Source: an uncultured Fimbriimonadaceae bacterium
Lineage (GTDB): Bacteria; Armatimonadota; Fimbriimonadia; Fimbriimonadales; Fimbriimonadaceae
Reading direction: 5' to 3'
Length of the DNA: 50,698 bases
Assembly (NCBI GenBank): GCA_937961665.1
Contig: CALGMO010000100.1
Span: 1-50,698, forward strand
Made by a program: the position numbers and the translations under genes. Position 1 is the stretch's first letter. Every line of letters begins with the position of its first letter. Positions 46,735-50,698 of this stretch are shown one piece after another. The notes under the pieces were generated by a model that saw only the letters and a program-made list of their open reading frames with translations, did no database searches and was not told the origin of the DNA.

Positions 46735-47789
46735 CGGAACCTCCTTCGAGCCAGCCTCCCTGTGTGGCGGCCCGCAAGCTGCCCGCAGGCGGCGGCGATG
46801 TCGTGCCCCCTCTCGACGCGCTGCGTCACGTTCACGCCAGCGGCCTCGAGCCGGCGCCGGAACTCGCGAACAGCCTCCCTCTTCGGCCGGGCGAAACCCT
46901 GCTCCGTGTCGACGTGGTTGAACGGAATCAGGTTCACCACGCAGGGCATTCCGCGAACGAGGCGCGCCAGCTCTTCCGCCTGTTCGGGCGTGTCGGTGAT
47001 GCCGTCCAGCAACAGGTACTCCACGGTCGCCTTGCGCCCGGTGGCCGCCACGTACCGCCTCAGGGCCGACAGCACCTCCGAGACCTTCCACTTCTGGTTG
47101 ACCGGCATCAGCTTGCCACGGATCTCGTCGAACGGCGAGTGCAGAGACAAAGCTAGGTGGATCGGCAGGCCCTCCTCGGCGAGCCGAACCATGCCCGGGA
47201 GGATGCCTACGGTCGACACGGTGATGTGCCGATAGCTGAGACCCACCTCGTCGTGGAGCAGGCGGATCGCCCGGAGCACGTTGCCGTAGTTGAGCAACGG
47301 CTCGCCCATGCCCATGAACACGACGTGGCTGATCCTCCGATCCACGAGCCGCTGCAGAGCCAAATACTCCGCGACGATCTCGCCCGCCGTCAGGTCTCTG
47401 TCGTAGCCGCCCAAGCCCGTCGCGCAGAACCTGCAGCCCATGGGACAACCCACCTGGGAGCTGAGGCAGCAACTCACCCTCTCCCGCGTGGGGAAGACCA
47501 CCGCCTCGAAAACCTCGCCGTCGCCGGAATGCACCAGGAGCTTCTGGGTACCGTCCCTCGAGACGCGGTGGTCCGCCACCGCCAGAGGCTGCACTCGGAA
47601 CCGACCCGCCAGCTCGTGGCGGAGAGCCGCGGGCAGGTCCAGCATCGCCGAGAAGTCCGTGGCACCCTTGCGATAGATCCAGTGAGCGATCTGCTTGGCT
47701 CGCCAGCGTGCGTCGTCGCGCCCGGCCAGAGCCGCCTGCGCGATCTCGGCCGTCGTCAGACCCACCAGGCTCGGCAAGGCTGCCTCCAC
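46707..47789 (-). CDS. rlmN: 23S rRNA (adenine-C2)-methyltransferase RlmN
   Basis: RlmN is the radical-SAM enzyme that methylates A2503 of 23S rRNA and A37 of some tRNAs. The 360-residue protein has CLSSQVGCPMGCRFCATG with the CxxxCxxC cluster ligands, VVFMGMGEPLLNYGNVLRA, STVGILPGMVRLAEEGL and LALSLHSP. The C-terminal catalytic Cys is in HDIAAACGQLAG. I chose GTG at 47789 because TAGAAT lies 7 bases upstream and the N-terminus then matches the usual length. An ATG at 47855 would add 22 unconserved residues. A basic tail of about 20 residues overlaps lptC. It heads the Lpt run. Confidence 0.93.
   Translation of the reverse strand: MEAALPSLVGLTTAEIAQAALAGRDDARWRAKQIAHWIYRKGATDFSAMLDLPAALRHELAGRFRVQPLAVADHRVSRDGTQKLLVHSGDGEVFEAVVFPTRERVSCCLSSQVGCPMGCRFCATGLGGYDRDLTAGEIVAEYLALQRLVDRRISHVVFMGMGEPLLNYGNVLRAIRLLHDEVGLSYRHITVSTVGILPGMVRLAEEGLPIHLALSLHSPFDEIRGKLMPVNQKWKVSEVLSALRRYVAATGRKATVEYLLLDGITDTPEQAEELARLVRGMPCVVNLIPFNHVDTEQGFARPKREAVREFRRRLEAAGVNVTQRVERGHDIAAACGQLAGRHTGRLARRRFRSELPVSPS
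46740..46746 (-). promoter_or_regulatory. Strong Shine-Dalgarno AAGGAGG before the ATC start of lptC
   Basis: AAGGAGG lies 5 bases from the ATC at 46734, inside the rlmN coding end. It decides the start of the lipoprotein gene, for which no canonical start exists at this position. Confidence 0.7.
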
Positions 47790-47796
47790 GGGTTGG

Positions 47797-47802
47797 ATTC
47801 TA
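47797..47802 (-). promoter_or_regulatory. -10-like TAGAAT before rlmN
   Basis: TAGAAT lies 7 bases before the GTG at 47789 and supports that start. It may drive the whole rlmN-lpt-DUF3084 run. Confidence 0.5.
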
Positions 47803-47849
47803 CCTGCCTGCCCAGACGTCTCACGGGAGCCCGCGAGGTCGGAGGAACG

Positions 47850-47877
47850 TTCCATAATGGGGGGAGAACCTCTCCCC
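47850..47877 (+). promoter_or_regulatory. htrA control region: TTCCATAAT and GGGGAGA/TCTCCCC inverted repeat
   Basis: TTCCATA (47850-47856) includes a -10-like CATAAT (47853-47858). A perfect 7-base inverted repeat, GGGGAGA (47861-47867) and TCTCCCC (47871-47877) with a 3-base centre, follows. The repeat would overlap the expected transcription start, so it may be an operator or, in RNA, a hairpin before translation. A related TTCCATA plus GGGGA/TCCCC element lies at 49023-49042. Confidence 0.5.
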
Positions 47878-47898
47878 GTGCCCAGACGCGAACACACC

Positions 47899-48996
47899 AT
47901 GAGAAGGCTTGCCTACGCTCTCTTCGGCGCAGCGATCGGAGTGGCGGTCGCTTGGGTCCTGTTCTCGGCGAACCGCGCGCTGCAGAGCCGCGGCCTTCCC
48001 ACGTTCGAGTGGGAGGCCTCGCCGGGCGTCGCCGCCCAGACGGTCGCCGCGCCGTTCGACTTCCGCGCGGCGGTTCGGCGCGTGATGCCCGCCGTCGTCA
48101 GCGTGGATCGGTTGGAGCGCTTCGTCAACTTCTGGTCCGAGGAGGTGCGCGTGCGGCCCACCGGCACCGGCTCCGGCGTGATCATCAGCAAAGACGGCTA
48201 CATCCTCACGAACAACCACGTGGTGGAGGACGCCGACGTGGTGCAGGTGCGTCTGCCGGACAGGCGGGTCATGGACGCAAAGGTCGTAGGCACCGATCCT
48301 CGCTCGGACCTGGCGGTGCTCAAGATCGACGCTCCCAACCTCGTGCCCGCGGTGCTGGGTTCCAGCTCGACGCTGGAGGTCGGCGAGTGGGTGATCGCCG
48401 TCGGCAATCCCTTGGGCTACGACAACACCGTGAGCGCCGGGATCGTGAGCAACAAGGGCCGAACTCTCGCGCTGGGCGGCCGCACCGTCCTGTTGGACGC
48501 CATTCAGACCGACGCCGCCATCAACCAGGGCAACTCCGGCGGAGCGCTCGCCAACGCGAGCGGCGAGGTGGTGGGCATCAACTCGGCGATCATCACTCCG
48601 AACGGCGGGAACGTCGGCATCGGCTTCGCGATCCCGATCGACCGGGCCAAGCGGATCGTGTCCGACATCGTGCGCTTCGGACGCGTCCGCTACGGGAGCC
48701 TCGGAGTGGTGGTCTATCCGCAAGGAGGCCTGCTGGCTGTGCCCCGGGTCCGACGCGTCATCGCCCAAGAGCTGGGCGTCGAACCTCCGGACCACGGCCT
48801 GCTGATCCGCGAGGCTGTGGGGCCGGGACCGTTCGGCCCGCTCGACGTCCTTCTGGAAGTGAACGGCAAGCGCATGGACGAGCCCACAGACCTGACGGTC
48901 GCCCTGGCCGACAAGCGCCCGGGAGACACGGTGAGCGTTCGTCTGTGGTCGAGAGGAAAGACGCGAGACCTTAACGTAACCCTAAAGGACCTTTGA
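47899..48996 (+). CDS. HtrA/DegP-type trypsin-like serine protease with PDZ domain
   Basis: HtrA proteases degrade misfolded envelope proteins. The 365-residue protein has an N-terminal membrane anchor (about 4-22) and a trypsin-like domain. The triad is His107 (TNNHVVEDAD), Asp137 (DPRSDLAVLKI) and Ser213 (INQGNSGGAL). One PDZ domain (about 275-360) contains LLEVNGKRMDEPTDLTVALADKRPGD. Start chosen at the ATG; an in-frame GTG at 47878 would add 7 residues and begin right after the inverted repeat. It is divergent from rlmN and the Lpt operon, which suits an envelope-stress role. Confidence 0.93.
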   Translation: MRRLAYALFGAAIGVAVAWVLFSANRALQSRGLPTFEWEASPGVAAQTVAAPFDFRAAVRRVMPAVVSVDRLERFVNFWSEEVRVRPTGTGSGVIISKDGYILTNNHVVEDADVVQVRLPDRRVMDAKVVGTDPRSDLAVLKIDAPNLVPAVLGSSSTLEVGEWVIAVGNPLGYDNTVSAGIVSNKGRTLALGGRTVLLDAIQTDAAINQGNSGGALANASGEVVGINSAIITPNGGNVGIGFAIPIDRAKRIVSDIVRFGRVRYGSLGVVVYPQGGLLAVPRVRRVIAQELGVEPPDHGLLIREAVGPGPFGPLDVLLEVNGKRMDEPTDLTVALADKRPGDTVSVRLWSRGKTRDLNVTLKDL

Positions 48997-49022
48997 TCCG
49001 TACGCTGCCGCCGAAGCGTCCT

Positions 49023-49042
49023 TTCCATAGGGGAAGCTCCCC
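49023..49042 (+). promoter_or_regulatory. TTCCATA plus GGGGA/TCCCC element before the R3H ATPase gene
   Basis: TTCCATA (49023-49029) is followed by the inverted repeat GGGGA (49030-49034) and TCCCC (49038-49042), loop AGC. It resembles the element before htrA. A further TTCCATA (49052-49058) runs into the ATG. No gene lies in the 61-base gap. Confidence 0.4.
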
Positions 49043-49057
49043 GCCTGAGAGTTCCAT

Positions 49058-50656
49058 ATGAGTCCATTGACCAGCGGCCTGAGGGAGTTCTTGGCGATCC
49101 TCCCGACGGCTGTGCGAGAGCGCCTGGAGGCCGCCAACAACTTGGAATCGCTCGTCGAGGTCGTGCTGGATTACGGCCGACCCGCGGAGGCCCGCTATCG
49201 GGACCGCGCCGACCGCATGAGCGACCTCATCGTCTCCGAGAGCGACATCGACTTCGTCGTGCGGAGCATCGGAGACTTCGGCTCGGACAACCGGGCCGGC
49301 ATCGAACGGACCCTGCACCGCATCAGCTGCATCCGGAATCGGCGCGGAAAGATCGTCGGACTGACGTGCCGCGTCGGCCGCGCCTTGGAGGGCACGATCG
49401 ACATCATGGACGACATCGTGCGTTCGGGTCAGTCGATTCTGTTGCTCGGCAAGCCGGGCATCGGAAAGACCACGAAGCTGCGCGAAATCGCCCGGGTGCT
49501 CGCCGACGAGGTCGGCAAGCGCGTGGTGATCGTCGACACGTCCAACGAGATCGCCGGCGACGGCGACATCCCCCATCCAGGCATCGGCTCGGCCCGCCGC
49601 ATGCAGGTTCGGTCCGCGCCGGAGCAGCACCAGGTGATGATCGAGGCCGTGGAGAACCACATGCCCGAGGTGATCGTGATCGACGAGATCGGCACCGAGG
49701 CCGAGGCGATGGCGGCCCGCACGATCGCCGAGCGCGGCGTGCAGCTGGTCGCCACGGCGCACGGGCAGACCCTCGAGAACCTGATGCTCAACCCGACGCT
49801 GTGCGACCTGATCGGGGGCATCCAGGCCGTGACGCTCTCGGACGACGAGGCCCGCAAGCGCGGCACCCAGAAGACCGTGCTGGAACGGAAGGCGCCGCCC
49901 ACCTTCGACGTGGTGGTCGAGCTGATCGACTTCGATCGCATGGCGGTGCACCACAACGTGCAGAAGACCGTCGACCTGATCCTGCGGGGCGTGCCCCCGC
50001 GGCCGGAGATCCGCGCCCGCACCGGCGCCGGCAGCGTCGAGGTGCTTCAGAAGGAAGCGGCTCCGGACTTGGCCGATCCGGGCTTCAACAAGCCGGTTCC
50101 CTCCATCCACCGGGTGGAGGTTCGAGAAGAGACGGCCGCCGACCTGGACCAGCCGACGCCGGCGGCACAGGAGCGCCGAGCGACGGGCCTGCTGCGCATC
50201 TTCCCTTACGGCATCGCCCGGACGAGGCTCGAGCGGGCGATCCGCGAGAAGCGGGCCCCGGCGGTCGTCGCGACGGACTCCCGGCAGGCCGATGCGGTGA
50301 TGGCGATTCGTTCGGCCTTCCAAGGGGGCAGCCGCAGGCTGCGCGACCTGCCCGGCCCATCGTTGCCAACGGTCGTCGTGAAGTCCAACACCTTCAGCCA
50401 GATCGCCGCCGCGCTGGACGAGCTTTTGGCCGGCCCGGCTCCCGCTCAGGACCTGGAGAGCGAGGCGATGGACGAGGTCCTGTCGGCGATCGAGGTCGTG
50501 CAACAGACCGGGAAGCCCGTCGAGCTGGCTCCCAGGCCCGCATCCATCCGCCGGCTCCAGTTCCAGATGGTGCAGGCCCGCCGCCTCGCCTCGGAGGGAG
50601 TCGGCGTCGAGCCGAACCGACGGGTGCGCATCCTGCCGTCGAGGGTCGGTCCGTAG
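49058..50656 (+). CDS. ycf45/SpoIIIAA-like AAA ATPase with C-terminal R3H domain
   Basis: The family spans SpoIIIAA-related ATPases and the plastid/cyanobacterial ycf45 group. The 532-residue protein has an N-terminal helical region, Walker [11 protein letters not shown] (131-140), Walker [19 protein letters not shown] and sensor-like [19 protein letters not shown]. The middle LGFDRM-like [22 protein letters not shown] segment and a less conserved linker follow. The R3H nucleic-acid-binding domain at the end contains [18 protein letters not shown] and [16 protein letters not shown]. It is not a classical sporulation gene here, since no other spore genes are present. Function in this organism is unknown. 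The ATG at 49058 follows TTCCAT directly. Confidence 0.9.
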   Translation: MSPLTSGLREFLAILPTAVRERLEAANNLESLVEVVLDYGRPAEARYRDRADRMSDLIVSESDIDFVVRSIGDFGSDNRAGIERTLHRISCIRNRRGKIVGLTCRVGRALEGTIDIMDDIVRSGQSILLLGKPGIGKTTKLREIARVLADEVGKRVVIVDTSNEIAGDGDIPHPGIGSARRMQVRSAPEQHQVMIEAVENHMPEVIVIDEIGTEAEAMAARTIAERGVQLVATAHGQTLENLMLNPTLCDLIGGIQAVTLSDDEARKRGTQKTVLERKAPPTFDVVVELIDFDRMAVHHNVQKTVDLILRGVPPRPEIRARTGAGSVEVLQKEAAPDLADPGFNKPVPSIHRVEVREETAADLDQPTPAAQERRATGLLRIFPYGIARTRLERAIREKRAPAVVATDSRQADAVMAIRSAFQGGSRRLRDLPGPSLPTVVVKSNTFSQIAAALDELLAGPAPAQDLESEAMDEVLSAIEVVQQTGKPVELAPRPASIRRLQFQMVQARRLASEGVGVEPNRRVRILPSRVGP

Positions 50657-50698
50657 ACTTCGCTGGAGCAAGACGCGGGACGGGGCGCCGCATCCTGC
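50657..50698. other. Unassigned right edge
   Basis: The last 42 bases after the R3H ATPase stop show no recognisable gene or terminator; a new gene could begin beyond the edge. Confidence 0.5.

Overview
This is a GC-rich, almost fully coding bacterial chromosome segment. I recognise 44 protein genes, one of them cut by the left edge. I see no rRNA, tRNA, insertion sequence, prophage or CRISPR array, and no gene-free stretch longer than about 110 bases. The cell is clearly diderm: it has an Lpt-type lipopolysaccharide export operon, a DUF5916 outer-membrane barrel and many signal peptides. The mix of an ycf45/SpoIIIAA-like R3H ATPase, a DUF3084 protein, a DUF151 bifunctional nuclease, GlyS beta, GatCA, and leaderless-type promoters suits a deep-branching diderm such as Armatimonadota (Fimbriimonadales-like). 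That placement is inference, not proof.

Layout. 1-3.4 kb: the 3' part of pnp, convergent with a DUF255/YyaL-like protein that lacks its usual CxxC. 3.4-9.3 kb: a forward run gatC-gatA-(membrane/coiled-coil protein)-NfeD-flotillin-flotillin. 9.3-13.1 kb: a reverse run ligA-ogg-lipoprotein, divergent from mutS2-cdd (13.1-15.9 kb). 15.85-21.8 kb: a reverse run of an AddB-like protein, an AddA-like helicase and a nitrilase-superfamily amidase. 21.8-26.3 kb: a small membrane protein, an S9 peptidase and a GH20 hexosaminidase. 26.4-29.2 kb: forward queF-hpt-rho-DUF151. 29.2-35.7 kb: ElbB-like, SRPBCC, DUF5916 barrel, two small proteins (membrane and zinc ribbon), an 82-residue unknown, ispE, a SurA/PpiC-like protein and a nitroreductase. 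35.7-41.5 kb: MFS/spermidine-synthase fusion, glyS and a NanE-ROK fusion. 41.5-47.8 kb: reverse rlmN-lptC-lptA-lptB-lptF/G-DUF3084-YqgF-like. 47.9-50.7 kb: HtrA-like protease and the R3H ATPase.

How the genes work together. The Lpt operon supplies the inner-membrane ATPase and permease plus two periplasmic bridge-type proteins. DUF3084 and YqgF-like genes are appended to it. The NfeD/double-flotillin set is a membrane-microdomain module. LigA, OGG, MutS2 and AddA/AddB make 10-22 kb rich in genome-maintenance genes.

Most unusual signals. (1) Many genes have a TANNNT box 5-9 bases before the start codon and no Shine-Dalgarno, the pattern of leaderless transcripts. In three junctions the upstream stop codon itself begins that box, with identical 12-base geometry. 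(2) The AddA/AddB-like pair appears to have no working nuclease. (3) The NanE-ROK fusion has altered catalytic positions in both domains. (4) The lptC-like gene seems to start with ATC behind a strong ribosome-binding site. (5) A matched TTCCATA plus GGGGA/TCCCC inverted-repeat motif precedes both htrA and the R3H ATPase. (6) All eight convergent gene pairs overlap or abut, leaving no room for conventional terminators.
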